A stretch of DNA of 64,000 nt from Methanoregulaceae archaeon UBA467 (lineage in GTDB: Archaea > Halobacteriota > Methanomicrobia > Methanomicrobiales > Methanospirillaceae), in the NCBI GenBank assembly GCA_002503825.1, contig DASP01000014.1, forward strand, positions 248,001-312,000, read 5' to 3'. The notes beneath the pieces were generated by a model that had not been told where the DNA came from, searched no databases, and saw only the letters and a program-made list of their open reading frames with translations. The translations under genes were made by a program, and so were the position numbers. Shown here piece after piece: positions 36,390 through 45,449 of the stretch (positions within the stretch are counted from its first letter, which is position 1; every line of letters starts with the position of its first letter).

Positions 36390-37210
36390 CGTCCCACCAG
36401 TGATTTAATCAAAAAATCGGTCTCGTCGGACGCTTTTTCGCAATAGCCGTTGAAATTTTTTGCATTTTCCCTGAAGATCCCGCAAAATAGTTCTTCATCC
36501 TCCCCGTTTATGATATCCCTCAAATCGCTGACTGAATGTTCACAGGCCGCGAGCACGGCAGGCACAAACGGGTTTAACATGAGCATATCCCCGTAGAGGC
36601 CCGGGTCCTGTGAGAGCAGCCGTCCCACGATACCCATTTCGATCTGGTATACGGGGCTCATGTACGGGCCGGTTACCTGCGGGTTCATACCAGTCCGCCG
36701 CATCGTCTCGGCGATACAGAGGGACATGAAATGCGTAAGTCCCTGTACGACCGCCATGATCCTGTCATGCTCCTCAGGGGTGCTTATTGTAATATTTGCA
36801 CCTTCATTTCTGAATAGTGCGGTCAGCGTCTCACGCGATGCGTCAGTGCACCTCGAAGGGCAGACGACAATGGTCTGCCTGCGAAGTGACTGTACAGAGG
36901 GCCCGAACATCGGGTGCAGGCCAATTACTTCGGACCGCGACTTCAACATCGCCTCCACCGGCGCTGTTTTAAGTGAGGTAAGGTCGCAGATCAGTTGTGA
37001 CTCTGACAGATAGGGAGTGATCCGTTCAATTATACGGACAGTTTCCCTGATCGGAACAGATATCATTACGATATCGGATTTTTTTGCGATATCTTCCGGA
37101 GTAACAACTGTTTTTCTTCCTGAACTGAGGACTTCGTACCCGGCCCGTTCAAATACCCCTGCAAAAAGGGTGCCCATCTTTCCGGTCCCGCCGATAATGC
37201 CTGCCTCCAT
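36386..37210 (-). CDS. tyrA: Prephenate dehydrogenase
   Basis: This protein of 274 residues oxidises prephenate toward tyrosine. The dinucleotide motif GIIGGTGKMG is at the very N-terminus; LICDLTSLK and VIGLHPMFGPSV (catalytic His) follow. The ATG at 37210 has GTGAG upstream and matches the family start; the five-residue longer frame starts inside the preceding gene. No chorismate mutase or ACT domain is visible. Confidence 0.92.
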   Translation of the reverse strand: MEAGIIGGTGKMGTLFAGVFERAGYEVLSSGRKTVVTPEDIAKKSDIVMISVPIRETVRIIERITPYLSESQLICDLTSLKTAPVEAMLKSRSEVIGLHPMFGPSVQSLRRQTIVVCPSRCTDASRETLTALFRNEGANITISTPEEHDRIMAVVQGLTHFMSLCIAETMRRTGMNPQVTGPYMSPVYQIEMGIVGRLLSQDPGLYGDMLMLNPFVPAVLAACEHSVSDLRDIINGEDEELFCGIFRENAKNFNGYCEKASDETDFLIKSLVGR

Positions 37211-37214
37211 GATC

Positions 37215-38201
37215 TCACTTCTCAAGGATATGTTCTTTTATGGCGATTCCAAAATGGCGACCGCTCTCCATGGTACACCCGATAACCCGGTCTCCGGGTG
37301 AGAGATCAACGACCGAAAGCGCTGAACCGTCTTCCCTGACAAGGCGGATCGTCTCCGCGTTTTGCAGGACAAGACTCACATGTGCACCACCGGACTCTGC
37401 TTCAACCAGGAGAAGCGGCCTTTTCTCAATTTTTACCCGCCCCACGGTAACTTCATACAGATTACCCGATGCATCTGAAATACAGACCCGGTCCCCGATC
37501 TTTAAATCAGACAGGTATGCGGTCTTTCCATCAGGGACCATGGCATATGCATGCACTGCACCTGCATTGACACGGAACGGCCTTGGGGAAACATACGGGT
37601 TTTCAAGGGTCTCTGCATGGACAAGAAGGAATGCTGATGAGGTATTGCCGACAAGCATCCCCTGCCCGTCAGAGAGCATTGAACAGGTGTCGACACATAC
37701 CCGGTCACCCATTCCGGCAGGACGGACAGACGTGACGGTAAACGCTTCAATCCGCGTATGTTCACCTGCTGCCCGTACAAGTCCGGCCACCTTCCTGATG
37801 ACCGTGACACTGTCGGTGCGGAGAAGGATCCCCTGCGTTCCTTTTTCAAGCACATTCAGGGCAACTTCGGCTTCTTTCTCATCTTTTACGGCAGCAATAA
37901 TACGGTCCGACTGCGCGACGAGGTTTTCAAGGGGAATCACGGTCCAGTCTCCACCGGTTACAATGACATACCCGTTCTTTGAATGGTTCAGAACCTCTGT
38001 TTCACTCTCTTTCCCTGAAATTTTTACCTCGAATACATCTTTTCCCGGCAGCAGGTCACCGTCAGGTGCGACCACCTTCACCCGGCCAAGTTCATGGACA
38101 GGACCGGCATGGTCGGCAACAATGACATCCGCACCGCTCTCGATTGCAGCAGTTGCCAGTTCCTTCTTCCACGGCCTGATATCAACCCAGAATTCCTTCA
38201 T
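37215..38201 (-). CDS. 3-dehydroquinate synthase II (archaeal)
   Basis: This 328-residue enzyme oxidatively deaminates and cyclises the ADH-synthase product to 3-dehydroquinate, replacing bacterial AroB. It begins MKEFWVDIRPWKKELATAAIESGAD and contains SVRPAGMGDRVCVDTCS and GNTSSAFLLVHAE, the archaeal family signatures. It overlaps the ADH synthase gene by 4 bp, so the two steps that replace the DAHP route are produced together. Confidence 0.95.
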   Translation of the reverse strand: MKEFWVDIRPWKKELATAAIESGADVIVADHAGPVHELGRVKVVAPDGDLLPGKDVFEVKISGKESETEVLNHSKNGYVIVTGGDWTVIPLENLVAQSDRIIAAVKDEKEAEVALNVLEKGTQGILLRTDSVTVIRKVAGLVRAAGEHTRIEAFTVTSVRPAGMGDRVCVDTCSMLSDGQGMLVGNTSSAFLLVHAETLENPYVSPRPFRVNAGAVHAYAMVPDGKTAYLSDLKIGDRVCISDASGNLYEVTVGRVKIEKRPLLLVEAESGGAHVSLVLQNAETIRLVREDGSALSVVDLSPGDRVIGCTMESGRHFGIAIKEHILEK

Positions 38202-38983
38202 TTTCCCCCCTTCAATGCCATTTCCGGCTCCATGTCCTCGTGAACCACGCGACAGAGCGCCTCAACAAACGCCCTCGGGTCGTCTCTCTGGAAGGCGTTG
38301 CGCCCGACACAGACTCCTGCACCACCGACCCTGCAGGAATCCCTTATCGCTGAAAGTGTCTCAATATCCCCGCTTTTTTCCCCGCCTGCGATCATGACCG
38401 GTACTGAACATGCCCTTACAATTCTGCCAAATGACTCGGGATCACCGGTGTAATTGGTCTTGATGAGGTCCGCACCCAGTTCCTCGGCGACCCTGACGCA
38501 GTGACCGACACTCTGGGGGGAGAACGAGTCGATTCCCTTTCCTCTCGGGTATATCATGACTAACAGGGGTATTCCCCACCTGTTGCAGTCTTTGACAATT
38601 TTACCCGCGGATTCAAGCATTTTAGACTCATTCGGCGCACCGAGGTTGACATGAATTGAGACTGCATCAGCACCGAGTGCGATCGCTTCCTCAACAGTGC
38701 AGACAAGAACCTTGTCATTCGGGTCCGGATTCAGGGAAGTACTCGCTGAAAGGTGCATAATGAGCCCTATATCCTTTCCCTGCCTCCTGTGCCCTCTCTT
38801 CACCAGCCCTTTGTGAAGGACTATTGCGTTTGCCCCGCCTTCGCTGACTTCAGAGATGATCCTCGTCATGTCAAGAAGTCCGTCAATCTGTCCAAGGGTA
38901 AACCCGTGATCCATCGGGACTATGACTGATTTACCCGTGTTCCGATTCATTATCCGTTCGATTCTGATCTCTTTTCCAATCAT
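38198..38983 (-). CDS. ADH synthase / FBP aldolase family paralogue 2
   Basis: This 261-residue class I aldolase makes 2-amino-3,7-dideoxy-D-threo-hept-6-ulosonate, the archaeal entry to the shikimate route. GKEIRIERIMNRNTGKSVIVPMDHG starts the protein; the Schiff-base lysine lies in LIKTNYTGDPESF and the phosphate loop in AGGEKSGD and GGAGVCVGRN. It follows the first paralogue after zero spacing and overlaps the dehydroquinate synthase gene by 4 bp, which makes it the more tightly linked of the two. Confidence 0.9.
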   Translation of the reverse strand: MIGKEIRIERIMNRNTGKSVIVPMDHGFTLGQIDGLLDMTRIISEVSEGGANAIVLHKGLVKRGHRRQGKDIGLIMHLSASTSLNPDPNDKVLVCTVEEAIALGADAVSIHVNLGAPNESKMLESAGKIVKDCNRWGIPLLVMIYPRGKGIDSFSPQSVGHCVRVAEELGADLIKTNYTGDPESFGRIVRACSVPVMIAGGEKSGDIETLSAIRDSCRVGGAGVCVGRNAFQRDDPRAFVEALCRVVHEDMEPEMALKGGK

Positions 38984-39778
38984 TCAGACCGCCTCAAGGA
39001 ATTCAAGTGCTTCTACTGCAGATCTGCCCTGATGCACGATAAGGGCTGCTGCTTTTAAAAATCTGTCAGGGTCCGGGTGCTGGAATGCATTCCTCCCGAC
39101 AGAGATTCCGGCCGCCCCACCGTCCATGGCACCCTCGATCAGTTCAAGCGTGGCGAGATCGCTGGTTTTTGACCCTCCTGCAACCACAACAGGTACCGGG
39201 CATCCCCTGGTGACCTCCCGGAAGCTGTCCGGATCTCCGGTGTACACGGTTTTTACAATATCTGCCCCAAGTTCGGCCGCGACGCGGGCAGAAAGGCTGA
39301 CGTGCTCAACCTGGTGTTCGTTTTCAATATTTCTCCCCCTCGGGTACATCATCGCAAGGAGCGGCATTCCCCACTCCATGCATTCAATGGCAATCCGCCC
39401 GAGATCTGAAAGCATCCGGGCCTCAGAATCTGCACCGATATTAACATGCATCGATACCGCATCGGCTCCCATCCGAAGGGCGTGTGTCACCGTGTTTACC
39501 AGGACCTTGTCATTCGGGTCGGGCCCGATCGAAGTACTTGCCGAGAGATGAAGGATAAGTCCCACATCCCGGCCGCCACGGCGGTGGCCGTGCAGAGCGA
39601 GACCTACATGACCAAGCACGGCATTTGCACCCCCTTCTGCCATAAGGTTCACGGCACGATCAAGATCGATGAGCCCCTCTATAGGGCCGTTTGATACCCC
39701 GTGATCCATCGGAACGATAATTGTTTTTCCAGTGTTTCGATCCATAATCCTTTCAAGACGAATTTCTTTTCCTCTCAT
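38984..39778 (-). CDS. ADH synthase / FBP aldolase family paralogue 1
   Basis: This protein of 264 residues is a clear duplicate of the next gene ([27 protein letters not shown], Schiff-base Lys in [13 protein letters not shown], phosphate loop [11 protein letters not shown]). It heads the aromatic operon. I use the second of two adjacent ATGs because AGGAGGAGG then has better spacing; the longer frame from 39844 runs through the ribosome site. Both paralogues keep the catalytic Lys, so one may serve as fructose-bisphosphate or DKFP aldolase. Confidence 0.88.
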   Translation of the reverse strand: MRGKEIRLERIMDRNTGKTIIVPMDHGVSNGPIEGLIDLDRAVNLMAEGGANAVLGHVGLALHGHRRGGRDVGLILHLSASTSIGPDPNDKVLVNTVTHALRMGADAVSMHVNIGADSEARMLSDLGRIAIECMEWGMPLLAMMYPRGRNIENEHQVEHVSLSARVAAELGADIVKTVYTGDPDSFREVTRGCPVPVVVAGGSKTSDLATLELIEGAMDGGAAGISVGRNAFQHPDPDRFLKAAALIVHQGRSAVEALEFLEAV

Positions 39779-40129
39779 CATATCCTCCTCCTGTCCCTGA
39801 AAACCAGAACGGTATTCAGAACAGGCGATAAAAGAAATACCCAAACCGGGTAAAATAGTCAGAATAGCGAAATACAGCCAGTGCTACCGGAGTTTGACAT
39901 TCCTGAAGAACGGTTGCGGAGACCGGCTTTGTGCATGGTGAACAGACGTGGCTAGGTGCGATAAAAACGTTCACCGGCGAAAAAACACTCACCTTGCATA
40001 CTTCAGTTTTTGATCAGCATCTATTTAAACCAACCTGTAATACCAGCCACGGCCGGAGATACGGAGATACGAAAAAAGTCATACGGCCCGGTATATTACA
40101 ATGAAAAAAAATAGGGATCTTATTCAGGT
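39779..40129. promoter_or_regulatory. Region before the aromatic operon
   Basis: About 350 bp between the operon start and the end of mbf1, convergent for mbf1 and upstream for the aromatic operon. It should hold the operon promoter; AT-rich candidates are ATTTTACCC and CTTTTATCG on the minus strand, neither decisive. An ATTCGCC-type or tryptophan-like operator could not be recognised. No gene is seen. Confidence 0.35.
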
Positions 40130-40627
40130 TTAACCCTGTTTCTGGACTTTTTTAATGGATATTACATCCCCGAGCGTCGGCACGACTTTCCCCTGTTTTT
40201 TTCCGGATTCGGTTTCGGCCGGTACATCAAGGAGCCGGATACCCAGGGTCCTCTCAAGTTTTATCCTTAAGTCCTCCTCTGGAATCAGGTCCTTCTTCTC
40301 AACTTTCTTGATGAGGAGTTCCCGCTCCTTTATCTCCATGGCAAGGTCTTTTTGTGACCATCCCTTTTCCATGCGGGCCTTTTTAATGCGCTCTCCGTAA
40401 TCGTCCACGATCTCGCCTTCCATCATGTCAAGGACATCACGGCTCTTACGGACAGGCACTTTGAGAGGTACCGCTGCAGAGGCGGGTCTTCTGCTGTCTG
40501 TCTTTTTTGCGTGCTGGACCTCGGTACCGTATTTTGCGCATTGCGCGCACACTTCAAGCTCGGCACCTTCGATTCGCACGGTCTTTGACGGGCCATTTAT
40601 CCTGGCTCCACATAATTCACACTGCAT
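40130..40627 (-). CDS. Archaeal multiprotein-bridging factor 1 (aMBF1)
   Basis: This protein of 165 residues has an N-terminal zinc ribbon (MQCELCGARI...VCAQCAKYG, CxxC twice), a flexible linker and a Cro-type HTH (YGERIKKARMEKGWSQKDLAMEIKERELLIKKVE), the fixed aMBF1 layout. In archaea it binds the small ribosomal subunit and affects translation. ATG at 40627 gives the family N-terminus; nine more residues are possible. It is divergent from the first PAN gene with a 62-bp gap. Confidence 0.93.
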   Translation of the reverse strand: MQCELCGARINGPSKTVRIEGAELEVCAQCAKYGTEVQHAKKTDSRRPASAAVPLKVPVRKSRDVLDMMEGEIVDDYGERIKKARMEKGWSQKDLAMEIKERELLIKKVEKKDLIPEEDLRIKLERTLGIRLLDVPAETESGKKQGKVVPTLGDVISIKKVQKQG

Positions 40628-40689
40628 AAGCCTCGCAAACATCTTTATAATCATTTTTCCCTATATACTTATTCGAGGAACGAAACGAG

Positions 40690-41928
40690 ATGGGAGAAAG
40701 CGCCCGGCAACCACAGGAACCACAGAACCAGGAGGAACTGTACAGGTACCTGCTTGACCGCGTCACCAACATGGAGACCCGTAACCTGGAACTCCGTGAA
40801 CAACTTCGACAGATAGAGTCTGATAAACGGTATATCGAGACCCAGAAGATCCGGTATGAACGTGAAGTCAGGAAACTCAAGAGCGAGATCGAGCAACTCC
40901 GGAGCCCCCCACTCGTTATTGGAACTATAACCGATATTGTCGACAGTAACCGGGTCATTATCAGGAGCAGTGCCGGACCCAGGTTTCTGGTTCGGAGTTC
41001 CCTCTGCATCGACCCGGAAAAATTAAAACCCGGTGTGAGAGTCACATTAAACCAGCAGTCCCTTGCCGTGGTCGATATCCTGCCTGAATCCTTTGATTCG
41101 CAGGTATACGGGATGGAAGTCGTCGAGACCCCCGAAGAAAGTTATGCAGATATCGGGGGCCTCGGGGCACAGATAACCGAGATTAAGGAAGCGGTAGAAC
41201 TTCCGATGAAGAAACCTGAATTATTCGAAAAAATCGGGATAGATCCCCCGAAAGGTGTCCTGCTGCACGGCCCGCCCGGGACCGGAAAGACGCTTCTTGC
41301 ACGTGCTGTTGCACATGAGACGAATGCCTATTTCCTCAGGGTTGTCGGGTCCGAACTTGTCCAGAAATATATCGGAGAGGGTGCACGACTGGTCAGGGAA
41401 CTCTTCGAACTTGCAAAGAAAAATTCCCCTACGATCATATTCATCGACGAGATCGATGCCGTAGGTGCATCCCGGACGGAAGCGACAACCTCAGGCGATC
41501 GTGAAGTCCAGCGGACACTCATGCAGCTCCTCGCAGGAATGGACGGATTCGAGAGACGTGGCGACGTGAAGATAATCGGCGCTACAAACCGGATTGACAT
41601 CCTCGATCCCGCACTGCTCCGGCCGGGAAGGTTTGACAGAATTATTGAAATTCCGCTGCCTGATCTGAGTGGCCGCCTTGGAATACTCAAAGTCCACAGC
41701 AAGGGTATGAACATCGATGCAGATGTCAACCTTTCCGAGATTGCCGGTCTTACCGAAGGTAAAAACGGCGCGGACCTGAGGGCAATCTGCATGGAGGCAG
41801 GGATGTTTGCAATCAGGAAAGAACATGACACCGTTACAAGAAACGATTTCCTCAACGCCATTGAGAAAATAAGTCTCGATTTCGACAGGAATAAATACCC
41901 AGGCAGTTTCGGGGCGATGTTTGCCTGA
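40690..41928 (+). CDS. pan: Proteasome-activating nucleotidase PAN, copy 1
   Basis: This 412-residue AAA+ ATPase unfolds proteins for the 20S proteasome. An N-terminal coiled coil (10-75), an OB domain (76-150) and an AAA module with GPPGTGKT (near 192), [11 protein letters not shown] (near 253) and [20 protein letters not shown] are complete. The C-terminus reads FGAMFA, so the usual HbYX docking motif has Phe in place of Tyr. A second copy lies 1.3 kb away in the opposite direction. Confidence 0.94.
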   Translation: MGESARQPQEPQNQEELYRYLLDRVTNMETRNLELREQLRQIESDKRYIETQKIRYEREVRKLKSEIEQLRSPPLVIGTITDIVDSNRVIIRSSAGPRFLVRSSLCIDPEKLKPGVRVTLNQQSLAVVDILPESFDSQVYGMEVVETPEESYADIGGLGAQITEIKEAVELPMKKPELFEKIGIDPPKGVLLHGPPGTGKTLLARAVAHETNAYFLRVVGSELVQKYIGEGARLVRELFELAKKNSPTIIFIDEIDAVGASRTEATTSGDREVQRTLMQLLAGMDGFERRGDVKIIGATNRIDILDPALLRPGRFDRIIEIPLPDLSGRLGILKVHSKGMNIDADVNLSEIAGLTEGKNGADLRAICMEAGMFAIRKEHDTVTRNDFLNAIEKISLDFDRNKYPGSFGAMFA

Positions 41929-41968
41929 CCGGGTCAAAAAAATAGTCCTCTTTTTCTGCAGTTTTGGA

Positions 41969-42076
41969 TCTGTTGACACGGACATGGACCAGTAAGGTTC
42001 ACTCCGGAACCATGAAAATGTCCATTCAAAATTTCCTTATATTGTGGGTTGTTCCATCATTTTCATTCGAAATCCC
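41969..42076 (-). repeat. Dispersed repeat module Y, single copy without X
   Basis: Read on the minus strand it gives GGATTTCGAATGAAAAT, then GGAACAACCCACAAT, TTTTGAATGGACATTTTC, GGTTCCGGAGTGAACC and TGTCCGTGTCAACAG, matching the Y parts of copies 3 and 4. Its outer end is CTGTTGACA (41970-41978). Another TTTCAACCGGGCC at about 42117-42129 may be a second end. Module X is absent here, showing that Y can exist alone. Confidence 0.72.
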
Positions 42077-42408
42077 CATATTTATAACTCATAGAATGTT
42101 AAGAGAAGAGTAAGCGTTTCAACCGGGCCGCAAATTTTTTTTATCGCTGGAATGAACCTTTTTTGACACCCCCGTCGTCACGGGAAGCCGGATTCCTTTT
42201 ACCTGGATAATGGCCCGTCACACGAAAAAAGATCCATGCGAAAGATTTCATTTCATTCATGGTCTGGTGACCGGAACACCCACTTCGTATTTATGAAAAA
42301 ACCATTTGTAATAGTAATCCGGGGCATTATAACTGGTTTTGGTAAAATGGTTTATATAGGTGAAAAAATAAGTTACCTTTTATCCCGATGAACGGGGGGG
42401 GAATGGAT
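42077..42408 (+). promoter_or_regulatory. Region before mscL
   Basis: No gene is recognised in the first 270 bp. TTTATATA at 42351-42358 is a good TATA box giving a start near 42383 and a short leader into the mscL-like gene, whose ribosome site is the G-run at 42393-42399. Confidence 0.5.
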
Positions 42409-42714
42409 ATGACAGTCGTTAAAGAATTCATGGATTTCCTGTATGAATACAAGGTAATCGGTCTTGCAATTGCGGTTATTATAGGCCTTGCGGCAAATCA
42501 GCTCGTCAAATCACTCGTGGACAACATTATTATGCCGGTTATTACAGCATTTATTCCGGGTGGGGCCTGGCAGGAGGCCACACTTGACCTTGGGCCGATC
42601 GTTATCAGCTGGGGAAAATTCCTCGCTGACCTGATTTACTTTATAATTGTCGCATTTGTAATATTTATCATCGCAAAGAAAGTCCTTCACGAAGAAAAAG
42701 TTGAAAAAAAATAA
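42409..42714 (+). CDS. mscL: Large-conductance mechanosensitive channel, MscL-like
   Basis: This protein of 101 residues has the MscL layout: a short N-terminal helix MTVVKEFMDFLYEYKV, first span IGLAIAVIIGLAANQLVKSLVDNIIMP (pore-lining), a short periplasmic loop and the second span LADLIYFIIVAFVIFIIAKK. It would open under membrane tension during osmotic downshock. Archaeal members of this kind are shorter than E. coli MscL (136 residues). ATGs at 42388 and 42403 are also in frame; 42409 best fits the G-rich ribosome site. Confidence 0.82.
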   Translation: MTVVKEFMDFLYEYKVIGLAIAVIIGLAANQLVKSLVDNIIMPVITAFIPGGAWQEATLDLGPIVISWGKFLADLIYFIIVAFVIFIIAKKVLHEEKVEKK

Positions 42715-42716
42715 CT

Positions 42717-43172
42717 TTATTTTATTTTTTGTCCGGGCCCGTCAGGCACCTCTTCCGATGTGCACCACACCTCAAGGACAACCTCATTATCTGAAACGGG
42801 AATGTTACATCTCTCTCCGGGTAAAAGCCTCTCCATATCAACGGATATGTGGTCCCTGATAATATACCTGAAACGATACTTCCAGGGTCCGGAGAGGATC
42901 ACACTCCTGTCGTAATAGACCTCTTTTGCAAGAGGGTGAGAACAATAGATACCCTCTGATACTTCAAAAAGGACCGCTCTCATATATCGCTTCACATACC
43001 ATCGAAGATCCGACACAAGGGAAAGTGCACTCCCGAGTGATGCCATGGCGATACTGATACCCCCGTGGGCCTGGCGCGGATGGTAGAACCTCAGTGCGTC
43101 CCTGCTGGTCTCGGAGGCGATGAGAACCTGGTAAAGGTCGACATCGTCCTTCTGGAGAAAAAGCACATTCAC
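42717..43172 (-). CDS. DUF5804-like protein of unknown function
   Basis: This 151-residue soluble protein contains SRDALRFYHPRQAHGG and ASLGSALSLVSDLRWYVKRYMRAVLFEVSEG, which recall haloarchaeal DUF5804 proteins. There is no catalytic motif, signal or membrane segment. It is convergent to mscL with a 2-bp gap and lies 69 bp upstream of a T-rich stretch. The family link is from memory of sequence style and needs a profile search. Confidence 0.6.
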   Translation of the reverse strand: MNVLFLQKDDVDLYQVLIASETSRDALRFYHPRQAHGGISIAMASLGSALSLVSDLRWYVKRYMRAVLFEVSEGIYCSHPLAKEVYYDRSVILSGPWKYRFRYIIRDHISVDMERLLPGERCNIPVSDNEVVLEVWCTSEEVPDGPGQKIK

Positions 43173-43241
43173 ACGCAGTTCACCTGTTGAAAGTGATAAT
43201 CTTTATAAAAATAAAAATGTAGGGGGGAAACCGGTACAATT

Positions 43242-44402
43242 TCAGATATACATGCGGTTGTCCAGTAAGACTTCCGCCCTGACTTTTTTCACTGCTGCAA
43301 GGAAATCATCCTGTGAAATGCCGGATGCCTCCCTTCGGACTGCTATCATTCCTGCCTCGCGGCAGATCGCCTGAAGTTCCGCACCAGTCGTATTTTCGGT
43401 CATTTCAACAATTCTTTCCAGATTGACATCGTACATGATCATACGCTTTGAATGTATTTTCAGTATCTCCAGTCGTGCCTCTTTGTCAGGAAGCGGAATC
43501 CCAATGACGCGGTCAAACCTTCCCGGCCGGAGCAGTGCGGGATCAAGCATGTCGACCCGGTTTGTCGCGGCCATGATCCTGACGTCCCCGCGGTTGTCAA
43601 ATCCGTCCATTTCAGCGAGGAGCTGCATAAGCGTCCTCTGGACTTCTGCGCTGCCAGAGGTGCCGTCATTGGTCCTTGTGCTCCCCACTGCATCGATCTC
43701 ATCGATAAAGACGATAGAGGGCGATCGCTCGCGTGCAAGCGTGAACAATTCCCTGACCAGCTGGGCGCCTTCTCCGATGTATTTATGGACAAGCTCGCTC
43801 CCGGACATCCGTATGAATGTCGCTTTTGCCTCGTGGGCGACGGCTTTTGCAATCAGGGTCTTTCCGGTCCCGGGCGGCCCGTAGAGAAGGATTCCCTTTG
43901 GCGGTTCAACCCCGACACGCTCGAAGATATCGGGACGTGTGAGCGGATATTCCACCGCTTCCCTGACCTCCTCAATCTCCTTTTCAAGGCCCCCGATGTT
44001 ATTGAACGTTATGTCAGGGGATTCTTCCAGTTCCATGACCCTTACGCGGGAGTCGAAAATATTGCCCACGACCTTCACGATTGAAAGTGCATTATTGACG
44101 GCGACCTTGGAGCCGGGCTTGAGCTGGCGATAGAGCTCTTCATTCACATGTGTCAGATATTCCTGGTTATTGCCCTGCTGCCTGAGGTAGACTTCTCCCT
44201 TGTCAAGAATATCAACCACGACCGCAATAAAAAGCGGCATCCTCTTGAGCTGATTATTTTCCCGTTTGAGCTGTGCATTTTCCTTCAGCAGCTCGTCGTT
44301 CTTGACCTTCATGTCAAGGACCTGGGACTCAAGATCCTGTATTTTGAGCTGAATTTTTAGTTCGGCATCGCTGCCGACACTATTGATGATGGTTTCCTCC
44401 AT
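43242..44402 (-). CDS. Proteasome-activating nucleotidase PAN, copy 2
   Basis: This 386-residue PAN paralogue has a longer charged coiled coil at the N-terminus (residues 12-55, DLESQVLDMKVKNDELLKE), an OB domain, [29 protein letters not shown] and [20 protein letters not shown]. It ends NRMYI, a proper HbYX motif for opening the 20S gate, unlike copy 1. The two may form different or mixed rings. It is divergent from the DUF126 gene with 44 bp between starts. Confidence 0.93.
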   Translation of the reverse strand: MEETIINSVGSDAELKIQLKIQDLESQVLDMKVKNDELLKENAQLKRENNQLKRMPLFIAVVVDILDKGEVYLRQQGNNQEYLTHVNEELYRQLKPGSKVAVNNALSIVKVVGNIFDSRVRVMELEESPDITFNNIGGLEKEIEEVREAVEYPLTRPDIFERVGVEPPKGILLYGPPGTGKTLIAKAVAHEAKATFIRMSGSELVHKYIGEGAQLVRELFTLARERSPSIVFIDEIDAVGSTRTNDGTSGSAEVQRTLMQLLAEMDGFDNRGDVRIMAATNRVDMLDPALLRPGRFDRVIGIPLPDKEARLEILKIHSKRMIMYDVNLERIVEMTENTTGAELQAICREAGMIAVRREASGISQDDFLAAVKKVRAEVLLDNRMYI

Positions 44403-44446
44403 ATCACTAATATATCTCCCGTTTCATACATTTATTAGGTTTGATT

Positions 44447-44869
44447 ATGATAGTCAGGGGTAGGGGAATTTCAAAAGGTACAGGATCCGGGCCCGTGCTC
44501 ATAAGCGCTGCTCCAATATCGTTTTTATCCGGAGTGGACCCGGATACAGGAATAATTGTTGAAATAGGCCATCCACTCCAGGGAAAATCTATTTCAGGAA
44601 CGGTACTCGTATTTCCCTATGGGAAGGGCTCGACAGTAGGGTCCTACATCATTTATGCACTCGTTCAGAACGGTCATGCCCCTGCTGCGATAATAAACAG
44701 GGAGGCAGAACCAATTATCGCGGTTGGAGCAATAATCAGCGGTGTTCCGATGATAGACCGCGTGGACATTGATAATCCCGGTTTTAGGGACGGGATTGTG
44801 GCAACGGTGAACGGGGATACAGGGGAACTCGAATATGAACCTGAGGCCGTCTCCGGACCCCCGGCATAA
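44447..44869 (+). CDS. Aconitase-X swivel (DUF126), phosphomevalonate dehydratase small subunit
   Basis: This protein of 140 residues (ATG at 44447; TTG at 44441 would add two) matches DUF126: GRGISKGTGSGPVLIS, PLQGKSISGTVLVFPYGKGSTVGSYIIYAL and APAAIINREAEPIIAVGAIISGVPMID. In archaea the small subunit pairs with an aconitase-X large subunit to dehydrate 5-phosphomevalonate in the modified mevalonate pathway to isoprenoid lipids. The large subunit gene is not adjacent here. Confidence 0.88.
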   Translation: MIVRGRGISKGTGSGPVLISAAPISFLSGVDPDTGIIVEIGHPLQGKSISGTVLVFPYGKGSTVGSYIIYALVQNGHAPAAIINREAEPIIAVGAIISGVPMIDRVDIDNPGFRDGIVATVNGDTGELEYEPEAVSGPPA

Positions 44870-44901
44870 TTTTGAAATAGAGCGCGATACTACCTCATTC
44901 C

Positions 44902-45348
44902 ATGAAACAAAAATCCCTTTTTCCTGCACTCGTCTCTCTCCTGCTTATCGGATCACTTGCGTTCTGTGGATGTACTTCCCAGGGTGGATTCATCCCGGAA
45001 ATTCCCGGACAGGGAAACACTGGCGGATCCCTTCAGCCGGGACCCGTTCAGACGCTGCCTCCCGAAAGTACGGTCGAGATCCAGATCAATGAAAAAGACA
45101 CGAGCTATGCCACAATCCAGGTAATATTTGCAGGAGGAAAAGGTCAGATCGCGGTCACTTCAATACTTGTACAGGTGACCAGGCCTGACGGGCAGGTCAT
45201 TACCAGGACACTTCCCGCAGAAAAAGGCGCCGAGGTGAAGATACAGGGAAGTAAGGATACCGATCGGATCGAGGTGTTCGTCTCCCTCAATACCGGAAAA
45301 ACCTATAAGATCATTGACCGGCTGCTGCCTTACCGGACGCGTGGCTGA
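44902..45348 (+). CDS. Predicted lipoprotein with Ig-like domain
   Basis: This 148-residue protein has a signal sequence and lipobox (LLIGSLAFCGC), a Gly/Pro-rich spacer of about 30 residues and a beta domain (VEIQINEKDTSYATIQVIFAGGKGQIAVTSILVQVTRPDG) ending in a basic tail. The spacing to DUF126 is 32 bp, but a functional link is not evident. Probably anchored on the outer face of the membrane. Confidence 0.75.
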   Translation: MKQKSLFPALVSLLLIGSLAFCGCTSQGGFIPEIPGQGNTGGSLQPGPVQTLPPESTVEIQINEKDTSYATIQVIFAGGKGQIAVTSILVQVTRPDGQVITRTLPAEKGAEVKIQGSKDTDRIEVFVSLNTGKTYKIIDRLLPYRTRG

Positions 45349-45449
45349 TGAAGATAACGCATTCCCGGGGAAAACAGGATACAAAACTCTTGTTTTAATG
45401 TTTTTATGGCAATGACACGGCTTCTGGCATATCTTTTGGGAAGGTATGC

